In this document: positions 1 through 12,800 of the stretch, piece after piece | Numbering within the stretch: position 1 is the stretch's first letter | How the letters are laid out: each line of letters starts with the position of its first letter | Source of the DNA: Pomacea canaliculata | Taxonomy: Eukaryota; Mollusca; Gastropoda; Architaenioglossa; Ampullariidae | Assembly (NCBI RefSeq): GCF_003073045.1 | Contig: NC_037597.1 | Span: 23,202,158-23,266,157, forward strand | Length of the DNA: 64,000 bases | Reading direction: 5' to 3' | The notes under the pieces: generated by a model | The model's input: the letters and a program-made list of their open reading frames with translations, nothing else | What the model was told of the DNA's origin: nothing | Databases searched by the model: none | Translations under genes and position numbers: made by a program

Positions 1-272
1 GACGTGTCCATGAATATGTTTACATTGTTGGGGTTTCATCTAAATGGGAACCATACGTGAATTAACCGTTATCTGTTTACAAACGTGACGTCACGGTTTT
101 GTTGACCTCTTTGTGTGTGTGGGAGATGTTTTGTAGGCGGGTATCGAGAACATGACGGAGAGTATTTACCCAGTTTGGGACACTATTTCTTGCACTGAGG
201 CTTACACAATCATTAGAAACAAATATCTGGCACTACCATAAACCTTTACAGAAAATTATTTTATTCTCGCAG

Positions 273-3200
273 ACGGTTGGAGTACACCATGATAGAGGAA
301 ATTGAAGACTACGCGTTTAAGGGATCTCAGATCTTTAACCTGTGAGTATTTTATCATAAAACATTTGCGTGATTTACAAGTAATTTTCAAGTAATTGATA
401 CAACGAAACATAAGTTACATGTTTCATAAGTTAGAGAAGTTCCCTCGACATTTGCTCAATATCCTTGACAATTACATTTCTTGAACAAAGGAATTTTCCG
501 TTTGCTAGTTTTGCGATCGGACCGGCTAATAATTTTGAAATTTCTGTTTGAAGGATGAAGGATCGTCTTTTTTAAACTTTGTCCAAAAAAAAATGTCAGG
601 ACAAGGTTGTGAAAAAGGTCTTGTGACTTTCCAGACCCGCTGTCACGTGTTTCTGGTCTGTTTGCAGTGATTTCCAAAACAACCCAAACCTGCAGGTCCT
701 TGGAGAAAACGCCTTCAGCGGCATCGCGGACCTCAACAGTCTGTGAGTTCTTCTTTCGTTTGTCTCTGTCGGTGTCATTGCTTCTTGAGATGCAGTGTCC
801 CTGGATGAGAGAGACTATAGTCAACCACACAACAGTAGTTGTGTCATAGACAGACCTCCCCATAACCCTAACCCTTCTTATGGGGGAGCTTGACCCTTCA
901 CACACACACATCACCACCACCACCACCATACAACACCACCGCCACCATACTGCCCTCTTGTGATTGGAAAATTCACCTGCTGGTATTTAATTCTACAATT
1001 AAAATTTCTCCAAGCTTTCTAATTACCTGTACTCCCAACTCGATCGACGGAGTGGTGCTGGGAAAGAAAGATAATTTGCCATGTGGTGCAAACACGAGGA
1101 TTGCTATTTTAGCACTCATTGACAGAAAGGACGGTACACTTTTCACAAACGGTGCAAGAATTTGAAGAAAACCTAAGAAAAACTAATTAAATTTTTTTCA
1201 TGCCTTCATCCCCACCCCACAAATAAAATCATGGAATCGTTGCCTGGTTATGACCAAGAATGAGAAGAAAAGAGCGATTATTTACCAAGTATAACATTTA
1301 TTTATAAATTACACTTGTAAATGTCATCACCAGTGGGTTCTTATTCGTGTAGGTCTGTATGTGCGCGTGCACGAGCGGCTGCGAGTATAAGTATCATTTT
1401 TTTCCGGTGGTCAAGCGAGTGGCTCACTGTTTCTAGGAACCTGTCGAAGACGCGCATCTCCTACCTGCCGACGGAGGGTCTGAGCAACATCAGCGAACTG
1501 AATGTGGAGGATACTCCCAGCCTCAAGCAGTTCCCCTCCGTCTTCAAGTTCTCGCGCATCGACGTGGCGCGACTGACCTACCCGCACCACTGCTGCGCCT
1601 TCCAGCACCCGGAGAAGCAGAACCCTCTGGAATACCTGGAGCACGAGGCCCGGCGCCAGAAGATGATGCTGCAGCACCTGTGCGTCACCTCCTCCCCAGC
1701 TCCACACCTGTCTCCCTCCTCACCTCCAGACGACGGCGGCGGCGGCTTAGGGGGGTTCCACGACTTCCACCCCGCGGTGTCGCTGCGTCGTCGGCGCCGC
1801 CGCAGCAGCAGGGATGATGAGTTCGAGGACGAGAACATCGAGGACCACGGAGGGCAGCTGCACAGCACGCCGCGATCCAACCCAATCGTCGGGTTCGACT
1901 CCGTGGCTGGGACACAGTCGCAGCGGGGTGCCTAGCAACGGGTTCCGCCACTTCTCGTATGGGAAAACCCACTACGCATGCGCCTGCTCGGGACGGGGTG
2001 GGCGGGCCTGAGGGTAACTTCATGCTGTTTCCACAGTATGCACAGCACAGCAGTACAGGTGTGTGTGTGTGTGTGAGTGTGAGTGTGTGATTGTGGTGTG
2101 TGTGTATGCTTGTGTGTCTGCATCTGTGTGTAGTTTGTCTTGTTGACAGCATGCCTATATAATATATGCAGAGACAAATGTAGGTGTTTAGCTGTCAACA
2201 GAAGTTCTTATTACTGCGTGATTGAGTGTGTGATGAAAAAAACGTATGTAATGAGTAATTCAGAATGTTTCAGCTTGACCTAGTTATCTAACATGAAGAA
2301 TTTCACACACCACCCCACCATCTCATGTTGTCAGGCGGCCACAACGACGAGTGGTGGGGGGAGGCCACTAACGTCACGGTCGAGCACGACACCTGCTCCA
2401 CCTTCACCGTCCGCAAGAACTACGCCAACGTCATCTGCACCCCGCAGCCCAACGCCTTCAACCCTTGCGAGGATGTCATGGGGTAAAACGAAAACTGTGG
2501 GACGAGGAGTGTGTGTGTGGTGGGGTGGGGTTAAGTTATGGGTTGTGACCGAGGGTTGGAGAGATCGGAGTGATTTGTGTGGAGGGGTGGGTGTGAGATG
2601 CACTGTGGTCTGTGATGGGGGTTGAGGACTGATGATGAGGGTTGGGGTGGCTGGACGATGACTGGCTGGAAGGACGGGAGAAGAGGAAATTAACGCGATG
2701 AGGAGATAAGGGGAGATGGTGAGATGAAGGGGGTGGCGGAGGAAATGGGTTGCTAACATCACCAGCTGACTAGGTATTAGTGGACCAGGGGGGAGGGATG
2801 AATGGTTTAGACTAGAGGAAGTAAACTGTTTAGGGGTAGTAGAAGTAGGGGTAGGCCTAATGGAACGGCTTGATGGATGACGGGTATCGAGATAAAATCA
2901 TCTTGACGAAAACGGTAAAGTGATGTGGTGGTAACGTGATGAGGTAGAGCGGGTCAGGGAATCGAGTCGATGGGGTTTAAGTCTAACACGTTTTACCATT
3001 GCTATTTCGGTGACGTGGACTACTTTTGTCATAAACTATCTTCTGATTGGTGTCTTGTCACTCGCAATTCTCTATTTCTCTCTCTCTCTCCCTTGCTTGC
3101 AGGTACGAGTGGCTGCGGGTCGTGGTGTGGTTCGTGCTGCTGGCGGCGCTGTGCGGCAACATGGTGGTCATCGTGGTGCTGGTGACGGGCCGGGGCAAGA

Positions 3201-6200
3201 TGACGGTGCCCAAGTTCCTGATGTGCAACTTGTCCTTCGCCGACCTGCTGATGGGGTTGTACCTGCTGCTGTTGGCCTCCATCGACGTGCACTCGCTGGG
3301 AGAGTACTTCACACACGCCGTCAGCTGGCAGAACGATGGGGGATGTCAGGTACCCACAGCCCCGCCAACGGCCTCCTGGACCCTGTGGTCCCACGCCACA
3401 CTACTCTCTTGTCATCCTGTCCTCTTGTCAAACTTTCCTCTGCTTTCATGTTCCAGCCATCCTACCTTCTTTCCTTAACCTTCCTAATTTCTCTTGTCAC
3501 ATCTTTCCAGCCTTCTCTGGCCCCAACATTCCTGCCCTCTAGTCACAATCTTTCTGCCCTATAACCCAGCCTTCCCCATCTTTCTTTCTTGTCATGGTGC
3601 TGTTCCTCTCTTTCTCCCCAGAATCATCGCCGTATGTTCGTCGTGTTACATAATACATCGAAAGACTTCTAGTAACCACCCTTTCATTATTCAAGAGAAA
3701 CATATTTATTATTCAATCTGAAATTATGTTTTTACTGACTTAGTTTCACAGTTTCTAGGGACCTCAGTCTGGTCATCTGTTCCAAATTTTCAGAGTTAGG
3801 CTAAACACACTTTGTATATAATGTACAGACAATTCTCGCTTTATGCAAAATCCACTTTACCTAAAAAAAAAATGTTAAAAATCCAAAATTGTTTCAAGAT
3901 CCTACTTATTTTGGTTAATACCCCAGGCCACCCTCCTTGGTGATTTTAACGATAATGTAAAAATTATCCACCTTCCCCATAACACTTCGTCATTATGACA
4001 ACCTATGGATCAGGGAGAGAGTGCAATGTTCAAGGCGTATTATTTACACATTTACACGCTATTTCTGACAACTCAATGGAGCTCTAGATGCAGATAATAC
4101 ACCGAGAGATTTCTGGAAGTCCAATAATATTTACTATCCACTCCAGAATATTGCTTAGGGGAGACAGATGTAGAAGAAATATGAAGGCAGAGAGCTTGTG
4201 GGGACAGGAGTGAGCATGCAGTTTGTTCCAATTTTCTTGGATTTGACAAAAGATAAAACGTTTGAAGTGAGCAACAAGAATGTACAATTACCACAAGAAC
4301 TGGAGCTAGAAGTGGACGAGACCGATGTGGAGGAGCTGATTTGGTCTGAAGAAGAACTGTGGAATGAGGGGTTGATTAAGCTTCGGAAATTCCAGAAGAA
4401 CTGTCGAAGGAGGATCTGATGAAGCTGTGAAGATTGCTGAAGAAGAAATAAGAACAAGAGATCGAACCAAAATGGTTCACAATGAAACATTTGACAGAAG
4501 CAGCTCATTATTACATTCTTTTCTACTGAAAATATGGGTAAAAATACTTCAATACTTCTATCCTTGGAGATTTTTAAAACTCGTAGGGTAGTTGAGGATA
4601 ATATTTCTTGCTGTCTGCAGTTATAAAAAGGGAAAAAAAAAGAGAACCACTGCTCAAACAGTCTATATACGTTTTTGTTTATTATATTGTTTATTCTAGG
4701 TGAAGTATACCTGTTTATTATTCACACTAGGAGACCTGTCTGTGTAATTATACTTTATTTTACAATGACAGAATAAACTAACTACATTTGACTGTGCAAC
4801 TTTATAGTTAACGTATCAAACATCAGCTCCTAACAGTATGGACTAGTGATGGCAGCTCATCAGGGACGGTAGCCAGGGTAAGCCGTTGCCCTGGGGCATC
4901 ATGGGGGAAACTCAAGGACAAGCATCTTGTTTCCAAAATTTTAAACCGGTGTTCAGATCCCACAGATGTTTTATCTTTGGAGTCATAAAGTGGTGACAAA
5001 AGTACCCAAGGATACAGAAACATGAAGTAGTGTCCTCGGGGTCTGGACATCGTTTTACAACTTCGGAAACAAGATGCTTCTCCTCGCTGTCCTCATTTTG
5101 CCCTGTGGGCTGTGTCTGTAAAAGAGGACCATGCTTAGCAATCTACTAAAAGTTCTAATTAAATAGTAAGCCTTTTAGTTGATTGCTAGGCTAGCACGTC
5201 CATGCACCCAGCCACTTCTAGTCGGGCTCTTGCCGTATGCCTACTGTACAGGTCGTCGCCATGTTCTCTATGTTGATGTTGTTGTTGTTATTATGCAGGT
5301 GGCTGGGTTCCTGACGGTCTTCTCCAGCGAGTTATCGGTGTTTGTGCTGATGGTCATCACGGTGGAGCGCTGGTACGCCATCAGCTACGCCATCCACCTG
5401 ACCAAGCGACTCCGCATCAAGCAGGCCTGGGGGCTGATGCTCACGGGGTGGCTGTACGCCAGCACCATGGCGCTTCTACCCTTGGTGGGTGTTTCGGGGT
5501 ACGGGGCCGTCAGCATGTGCTTGCCCATGGAGGCCAAGGACATCTGGGACAAGCTCTACATCGTCGCCATCCTCCTGCTCAACGGCCTGGCCTTCACCGT
5601 CATCTGCGGCTGCTACATCAGCATGTTCATGAAGGTGCGGGCCAGCGACACCATGGCTCGCAGCAACGACGCCACCATCGCCAAGAGGATGTCAATCCTG
5701 GTGTTGACCAACTTTATCTGCTGGGCGCCCATCGCCTTCTTCGGGCTCACCGCTTCCTTCGGCTTCCCCATGATCGACATCAGCAACTCTAAGATCCTGT
5801 TGGTCTTCTTTTACCCGCTCAACTCCTGTGCCAACCCGTTTCTCTACGTCATCCTCACCAAGCAGTTCCGCAAGGACGTCTTCATCCTGTTGGGCCGCTA
5901 CGGGGTGTGCACGCAGCGCGCCAACCAGTACAAGGGCACCCTGACCCGCAAGTCCGTCACCACCTCGCGCCACAACGGTCTGGTGCTGCAGAGCGTGCCG
6001 CACCACCACTCGGATCTCACCTTCCTGTCGCACGTCAGCACCAAGAGTTCGCGCTGCTCCCTCAACGGCAACACACCAAAGCACTCCCCACAAGGCACGC
6101 CGCACGCCTCGCCGCGCCAGTCACCGCGCGAGGCGTTCAAGCGGCTGGGCTTTCTTCAGGCCGCCTCCTCGCTGGTGTCTCAGGCGGCGGCGGCGGCAGT

Positions 6201-6984
6201 TTCTGCTGCGGCGAGCGGTGGCGGTGGCGGAGGAGGAGGCGGAGCGGCGCTCAACGGCAGCAGCTCGGCACCGGAGACGCCCAATAGCGGAGGCGGCGGT
6301 GTCAAGCACGGCGCTGGCAAGGAGCGGAGGCTCAGCGTTGTACCGGAGTCGAGCCAGGTGTCTGATGATGGCGGCAGCGGCACACACGAGGAGCGCGTGC
6401 TCGAGGCACGTGACTCGCTCCGCGATCTTTTCGACGGCAAACCGCTGGGCCGCGTGCGGAGCGCCAGCGAGTACGTTGTGCTGTACCCCCCTGCTGCCGC
6501 AGCCGCCGCCGCCGCCAAGGACCGAGATCTTGGTCGCGAAGGCCGGCGCCGCTCCTCCCGATACTTGCTGGACAAGCAGCCGTCACTGGACACCAGCATC
6601 AGCAGCAACACTGAGACCTCCTACATCAGCGACTCCTCCTGGACGCGGATGGACAGCTTCGGCTCTGGGCAGGAGGGGGAGTGGCCGGGAACTGCCCGGG
6701 CGGTGGCCACCTCCCGCAAGACGTCCATGGAGAGCGGTTGCGGCGAGCGGGTAGGCAGCCCCTCCTTGGCCTGTGCGCGCATCCGCACTCGTAGTAGTGA
6801 CGTCACGGCGGCCGCTCGTCAGCGCCTGGCCTCCGACGGCGACAGCCCCACCCGCCCCTTGCCCCACTACCAGCTGGTGCGCATCACGCACGGCTCCACC
6901 ATCTTGCAAGACGACAACTGCTCGTCCGGCACCGATGAAGACTACTTGGACGATGAGAGTAAGGTCAAACAGTCGCTACTGTAG
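273..6984 (+). CDS. Type A LGR: glycoprotein-hormone (thyrostimulin-like) receptor, 5' end outside window
   Basis: This is a leucine-rich-repeat GPCR of the TSHR/FSHR/LHCGR family, a plasma-membrane receptor for a GPA2/GPB5-like hormone. Six exons with GT-AG ends and matching phases are visible: 273-341, 668-742, 1437-1927, 2335-2482, 3103-3349 and 5299-6984, giving about 904 residues. The first two are single LRRs (NPNLQVLGENAFSGIADLNS). Exon 3 carries the hinge hallmark YPHHCCAF, and exon 4 the second hinge signature ending NAFNPCEDVMG. Exon 5 holds TM1-TM2 (FLMCNLSFADLLMG). The last exon holds TM3-TM7, with ERW in place of DRY, SICLP-like MCLPMEA in loop 2, and NSCANPFLY in TM7. About 360 tail residues follow, rich in Ser, Ala and Gly. 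Earlier LRR exons and the signal peptide lie to the left. The donor at 1927/1928 is weak (G|GTGCCT) and was chosen because it keeps phase. Whether the ligand is thyrostimulin is inferred from the family. Confidence 0.95.
2056..2125. repeat. TG-rich microsatellite in a receptor intron
   Basis: An imperfect run of TG dinucleotides with interspersed GA lies in the intron between the hinge exons. It is simple-sequence DNA with no coding role. Confidence 0.8.
3826..4560 (+). mobile_element. pogo/Tigger DNA transposon remnant in a receptor intron
   Basis: The segment begins with CAGACAATTCTCGCTTTATG preceded by TA, which resembles a Tigger inverted terminal repeat at a TA target. From about 4200 the plus strand encodes the acidic C-terminal end of a Tigger/JRK-type DDE transposase: ETDVEELIWSEEELW is read, and about 60 bases on, in another frame, EQEIEPKWFTMKHLTEA. 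The two pieces are in different frames, so the copy is decayed, and the catalytic core is missing. A convincing right terminal repeat was not found, so the right boundary is approximate. It lies in the 3350-5298 intron between the TM2 and TM3 exons. Confidence 0.6.
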
Positions 6985-8900
6985 GGTCAGTGCGGATCCC
7001 AGGGGCTCACCAGGGACACGAACATTGAATACTACTTACCCTTCGGAGGTCTTGGGTCTCTCCAGTTCTTCTCATCCCCTACTAACCTACCCGACTTTAA
7101 AAAAAAAACGGTATTGAGAGGTCTGAGCTTTTTTCGAAAGCGACACTGTGACGAAGGCTCTGTAATGTAAGTTCTGTAAGTGTGTGTGTGTTGCTGTCGG
7201 TGACTCTTCTTGTGGTCCCAGCATTACAAGTGGATAATTCTCATCTGCGCATGCGTGTAGCTCCACTTTCTCACCTCCACAATTGCTGTAGTCCGCCCTG
7301 ATGAAAGAAGAACCCCATTGTCAGTGCTGAAGGATGCATAGATGGTTGAGGGTTGAGGGTTGCTGAGGTCGAACGCTTGTTTTGTTTGTTTTTTTTTCAA
7401 TACGATGGTGCTGTTGCGACCATGGATGGCAAGAGCTATTCATGCACGCTGGTACAAACAGACATACACACCTGCCAGTCCCAAACACACATACGGTCAA
7501 ATCTGTCCCCATTACATTTCTCTCTGTCACACACACACATGCCAGTCACATAAACACTACCCAACACACACAAGCACACATCAATTCCCCTAACACATAC
7601 TCTTTCATTCACACACACACACAGCTCTGCCAGTCCCAAAAGTTACTACTCATCACACGTACACACACACACACGCAGGCATGCGCACGAGTGAGCAGCC
7701 CTCACCACACTCGCAGACCACTGTCACTGTCCCACTCCGCCCTTCACAGTGCAGCTTTCATGTCATATCCACCAGTTCCTGTTGCCTCCCTTTACCCACT
7801 TCATCCGGTTCCGTTTCCAACTGTTCATCTTGCATTCCTGATCCCACTTCCTCCTTTCTTCCCTTTCCTCAGTATCTCCCCTCCACCACCCCTTTATTAA
7901 GTTTTGTTCTGCATTTATTCTTTTCTTTTAACTGAAAACACGAGAGCGTCGACCCCAGTGACGTCATCGGTAGGTCACGTGTCATCCAGACGGACTTTCG
8001 TGTGGTGCAACTACATTCCGGACAGGAGATTCCCCTCCCCAGCCCCACTCCTACCGTGGGGGGCTTACCAGGTGTCAACATTGGAAACACGCAGAAATGT
8101 TTTATCTCTGGTCAGACCACAGGCTTTGTCTGAACCAAGTTCACGCCAAGACCGACGTGCCTCAAATTATCCTTGTGTCCCACCTGCTTCACTATGTTGT
8201 TGATATTATTCTAAGATCTCTGTTGATACTGAAGATATATATATCTCCTCTCTCCTTTCTTTATCTCTCTCTCTCGCTTCTTCTCTTGAACGAACAAGTG
8301 TAGGCTTATAGAGAACATTTAAACCCTGATCTCAGCTTAAGTCGGTGGGGACCCTCCATCTGTCGCCCCGCCCCCAGCACTACCACCACCATTCCAACAA
8401 CTTCCCCACCTGTCCGATCTCAGGGTTTGCTTTCATTTACACGTTGAATATTTTGTTAACTTCTCACTGATGCGTTCTCAGCTTCTTCTCCTCGTTACAC
8501 TTACCTACCCCTTCCTTCACTCTCCCACAATGTCCCTCACCCCCCAGCGCACCCCTCGCTATACTCAGACCGGATATCGGAGCATAGTGCCGGAAATGAG
8601 AACCATTAGCACACTTGCCAATCACAGCGAATCACAACCTGAAAGAACTGTCGGCAGGCCCCGTTAATTTATGAGTACTTGGCAGGCTTTAAGCCCGTTT
8701 CCCTGACAAGGGCTCATTGCGTTTTGTACGGTTTCGTCTAGGGTGCGACCAGACCAGCGTTCCTCGCGCTGGAACTTTGGGCCGGTGCGCGCGCAGTCCT
8801 GTGTTCCAGCGGTCCGCAGTTAAAGGATGACCCGAGTCGAACAGGAAATCAAGTGCAATGTTGCTAGCTAACACAAACTGTTCTTAGGTCCTTAAAAAAA
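6985..8900 (+). other. Receptor 3' UTR/flank
   Basis: No coding exon is recognised after the receptor stop codon. The stretch is pyrimidine- and CA-rich and probably contains the 3' UTR. No AATAAA was placed with confidence, so the end of the transcript is not known. Confidence 0.4.
7440..7690. repeat. CA-rich microsatellite region
   Basis: Repeated CACACA runs, separated by short unique segments such as CATGCCAGTC, cover about 250 bases. All six frames here are low complexity. Confidence 0.8.
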
Positions 8901-8954
8901 ATGTTCTAGTGAATTTTTTTTTTAATTACTTTACAAAAGAACACGTGGATGGAC

Positions 8955-9215
8955 CAAAAGTTCGGATACTAAAGGTTGCAGCCAGGACTTTGAGCATAAT
9001 TATATTAATGATTGGGGCGTTGCTCAGTCAGCTACCCGATACTTGTGACATCTTTGCAGGTGACTTGTATTTCCTGAACGAAACACAATGCTTCTCTCAG
9101 ACTGAGGCGGAAGTGGAGGGAAAGAATCTTTTAATGAATGAAACCCACTCATTTATAAATACTTTTGAGCTTGGGTTAGCCTTTAACACCTACCCTGATT
9201 GCCAACCTGTAAGTG
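8955..9215 (+). other. Orphan exon-like ORF segment, function unknown
   Basis: An open frame on the plus strand includes GKNLLMNETHSFINTF and NTYPDC. It is flanked by an acceptor-like CTTTGCAG at about 9059 and a donor-like CCT|GTAAGTG at about 9210. It contains several N-linked glycosylation motifs (NET). I do not recognise the family. A second segment near 15.05-15.22 kb reads similarly. Both may be exons of an extracellular protein or chance ORFs. Confidence 0.25.
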
Positions 9216-9713
9216 TATTCACTTTACATTTTTTAATGACAAATTGTTTTGCGGGTTGCATATTGTTCTGACACGATTGTCTCTTCTGCATCACAGAAGC
9301 ATCAAGAAACATTTCAAGCACATGGGCACCTAGACACGTGCGCTGTAGCATGGAATAATATTCCGTTTCGACAAAGACGCATTTGCTTATTATTCTGATT
9401 CATGTAATGGCGTTGCTATAGTGATTTGAAGATGTGTAGGGGACCGGTGCTTCGTCTCTCAGGTTGTTTATATTAACTCCGTGTGCAATGGTGGTGGATG
9501 GCCTTGCCCCCAAGGGGAAACAAAGTAATGGCGCGAAATCACATTTTCTTGGTTAAAATGCGCGACCTGTGGTCCCCACTGAAAATTGGAGGGATCAAAT
9601 GTCCTTTTACGGCCATCTCTCTATCACAGCACTCCATCGTGTGCCTGGCAGTTGATAGGTTGTCAAGGGAGTCAAAATGGTCTTGTCTCAATATAGCGTC
9701 AGCATTTGGGAGT

Positions 9714-9896
9714 TTTGTTTTTGTTTTTTGTTTTGGTTTGGTTTTTTTTTTTTTTGTTTTGTTTTTTGTTGTTTTTGTTTTTGTTTTTGTTTTTTTTTTT
9801 TGTTTTTGTTTTTTTTTTGTTTGTTTGTTGTTTTTGTTTGTTTGTTTGTTTTTTTGTTTGTTTTTGTTTTTGTTTTTTGTTTTTTTGGTTAGGTTT
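9714..9896. repeat. T-rich (TTTTTG)n-like low-complexity tract
   Basis: About 180 bases consist almost only of T with regularly spaced single G. The apparent Phe/Phe-Cys-rich and Lys/Asn-rich ORFs here are artefacts of this composition. Related shorter tracts occur at 10538-10559 and 10932-10960. Confidence 0.9.
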
Positions 9897-9899
9897 GTT

Positions 9900-12800
9900 T
9901 TTGTAACGTGCGTTGACGGTCTGGTCGTGTTTGTGTGTGTGATTCTCCACCCAGCACGTGCTATGTAGTATGAAAAGTGGGTTCGCATCCTTTTCTTCCA
10001 ATATTCCTGCCTGTGGCTCAATAAATGAAATGAAAAGCTGTTTTGTGGGTTCTCACGATGCAGTTCATAAGCGACTTCTCTCCAAGACCCTACCCTACTC
10101 ACTCCAAGCAGCGTAAATGTGCCACCACAATGATGTCAGGAAGACCGTTGCTTGATTTATTGGGGTCACGTGATCCTATGATACACCGTGCGACTGTTGT
10201 GCTTCGTGCCATCAGCAGATTTGTCAAGCCCGGTGCCAGCCTGCAAGTAGCTAAGCGCCTGACAATGATGCGACTGATAGGGACCATGGTTCCCACACGA
10301 CTTTCAAGAGTTTCCCCATCCCGGGTGACACCATTTAGTGTTGGACAGGCTTCAGACTGTAGTAACCTTACAGGGGACACTCACACACATATCGGACTCC
10401 ATTTTGATCCACACAGCTTTTACTGGCTTCATCTCTTCCACGGCTGTTGTGTAAACAAAAAATCTACCAAACATGACAGCGAGTTAGACAAGAATGTTAA
10501 AACTGTTGAATTGGACTTTGGGGAATTTGGAATCCCTTTTTTTTTTTTTTTTTTTTTTTGTAGACTGCTCTGCCCCTGGTCTATCTCCTGGACAATGGGG
10601 GAAAATTGTTTCCCCTATGACGACACAAACAATGTGCATTGGTTCTCGCCCTTTCTCGATGCTCCGTTCGTCTAGCAGCATTCGCGGATAATATTGGGAG
10701 GAAAGGGGTGAAATTGAGGGCTGTCTGTTTAAGCCCTCATGAATAGGTTGTCTGCGAGATAAGAAATCGCGCGAGAAAAAGTGCGAACGCGAGCAATGTT
10801 CATCCGCGAATAAGCTTTGGTTAGTCCACAAGATTCAATGCGAGGAGCAACATAATCGTTGCTGCTCCTGCTGCAGCAACATTGTCGTCCCCGTGTTGCT
10901 GCATTGACGACAACAGAAGACAAGAGCCAAATGTTTTGTTTTGTTTTGTTTTGTTTTGTTGCAGCAGGCCATTTGCGGAGTAAGAGCGAGAAAATATCAT
11001 TGTCAGAGAACAGTGTAAACAGTCAGATGGAAATCTCACTGAAAACCCGTTGTTGTTCTTATTGTTGTTGTTGGAAATATCTACTATTCCTATGTCAAAG
11101 GCAAACACTTGAAGTCTGGTCTAAAAGGGTTACAAGCATCAGTCCACCTTAAACAGAAATACTACCTGACCATCTCCAGGCATCCCTCAGCTTCGCTGTT
11201 CCTCAAACCTACTCTGTGGCGACTACCGCTGGACCAACGAGTGCCTTCCTCCTGCGTCTAGACAGCTACAGGAAACTTCAGCTTCTGCTCTTGCATCCTC
11301 CCTTGGACAGTAACACACCACCACCTTCCCCGCCTTCTCTCTCTCTCAGCATTTCATTTCCCTGGGAAGCCGTAGGGTGCACATCCTACTGAAATGTCTC
11401 GTCATTGGACTTCACTTCGGTATTTACTTACCTGTGCGGGCTGTCGCTGTTTAGGTACATCTACAACAGTCATCACTTGCCTCTACTGTAGTTATTATTT
11501 ACTTGCATTTAAAGTAGTTCCTTCCTCTTGTTACTTCTGAAGCAGTCACCTCTGCAGAGTTCAATAGATACGCTAGAGACATGAATGACTGCTGCAGAGG
11601 AAACTCAAATAGTGACAACCCCCACAGGTAAGTAAATACCAAAGGAAAGTCCAGTGATTAAATGTGGAATAAGTGTTTCGCTTTAAGTACGTATACATCA
11701 TTCCTGTAACCAGGTGTACATGTGTACCTGTATTTTTTACACGTGTGAACTTACATCCAACCCCAAGTAATGTAAGGCAGTCGTCTTAGGTATATATATA
11801 TAGTCGTTTTCACACCCCTGACTCACACTGGAGCGCAGTATGTAACAGATATATGTCATATTCTCTCACCCTCGCCATCCCAACCCACACACACACATAC
11901 ATCATATAATCGCGAATTCAAACAGCCATTTTCTCCGGCTTCACAAGCCGTAAGCCATTGCGAGAAGCCTGTGGCCAGACTCCAGTCTGACAAGAGAAGA
12001 TTAATCTCGATAATGTGACACATCCCTCAGGACCGCGCCTCCAAGCTCGAGCGGGAATAATACCGCGACGTGGACGAACATATCGCCTCCATCTTGCACA
12101 GGGAGGACCCGGCGACCAAAATTACTTTCCCCTGTTTCGCGCCCGGAAGAGGGCGCTGGTGTTCTTTCATCTGGAAAAATATTTCAGGACTGGGGAAGTC
12201 GGGGGACAGGTCTTGAGGAGGACAGGGAAAGTGCGGACGATAAAAGCATGTCACAAACCAAACAGCGATGGCGTTCATGCAGATAAATGGATTTAAAGAA
12301 GCGAAGTGGAGGGACTGAGGAAAGAAGGTATAAAGGACAAAGTAAATCCTGAAGGTGGGAACCAATGTTTTTGCCCACAGCACGAAACGCGGAGTGTCCC
12401 TTTTTCTTGGTAGCTCTTGTTATGTTGATACTCCGTCAGGCCCTTAGAATATAATGCTGTTTTTTCAGACCCATTCAATCCCTTAACAGGTTGATTTTGT
12501 ACACTCTGTCATGCCCCTAACGGGGTATTCTTTTCTGGGTGTTTGCTGGCGGCGGCGAACGGTAGGGAAGAGCAGCAACGGGACCACCGCGTTCGTAGGG
12601 AAAATACAGGCTTGACATAAATTTTACCTCCATGACAATATCTCGCACATAATCTTCCTTCTCTGGACTGGCATCCGTCTGACCTGTAGCAGGATTTTCT
12701 ATCCCAGTCCTGGTCGACCCATAATAAGTTGTCCTCTACACCAGCCCCCACCTGCCTCCATCGTAAGAGGTACGATGTTTCCCTCTTCTTTTATTCGATT

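Noticed and set aside
4823-5060. GC-richer patch with GCCAGGGTAAGCCGTTGCCC, reminiscent of a repeat
   Set aside because: No second copy in the window and no termini, so it cannot be supported as an element.
5692-6909. Several ORFs of 80-178 codons on both strands over the last receptor exon
   Set aside because: They are shadows of the GC-rich receptor exon, whose own frame has clear 7TM motifs.
9483-10102. Phe-rich and Lys/Asn-rich ORFs up to 187 codons
   Set aside because: They are translations of the T-rich tract at 9714-9896.
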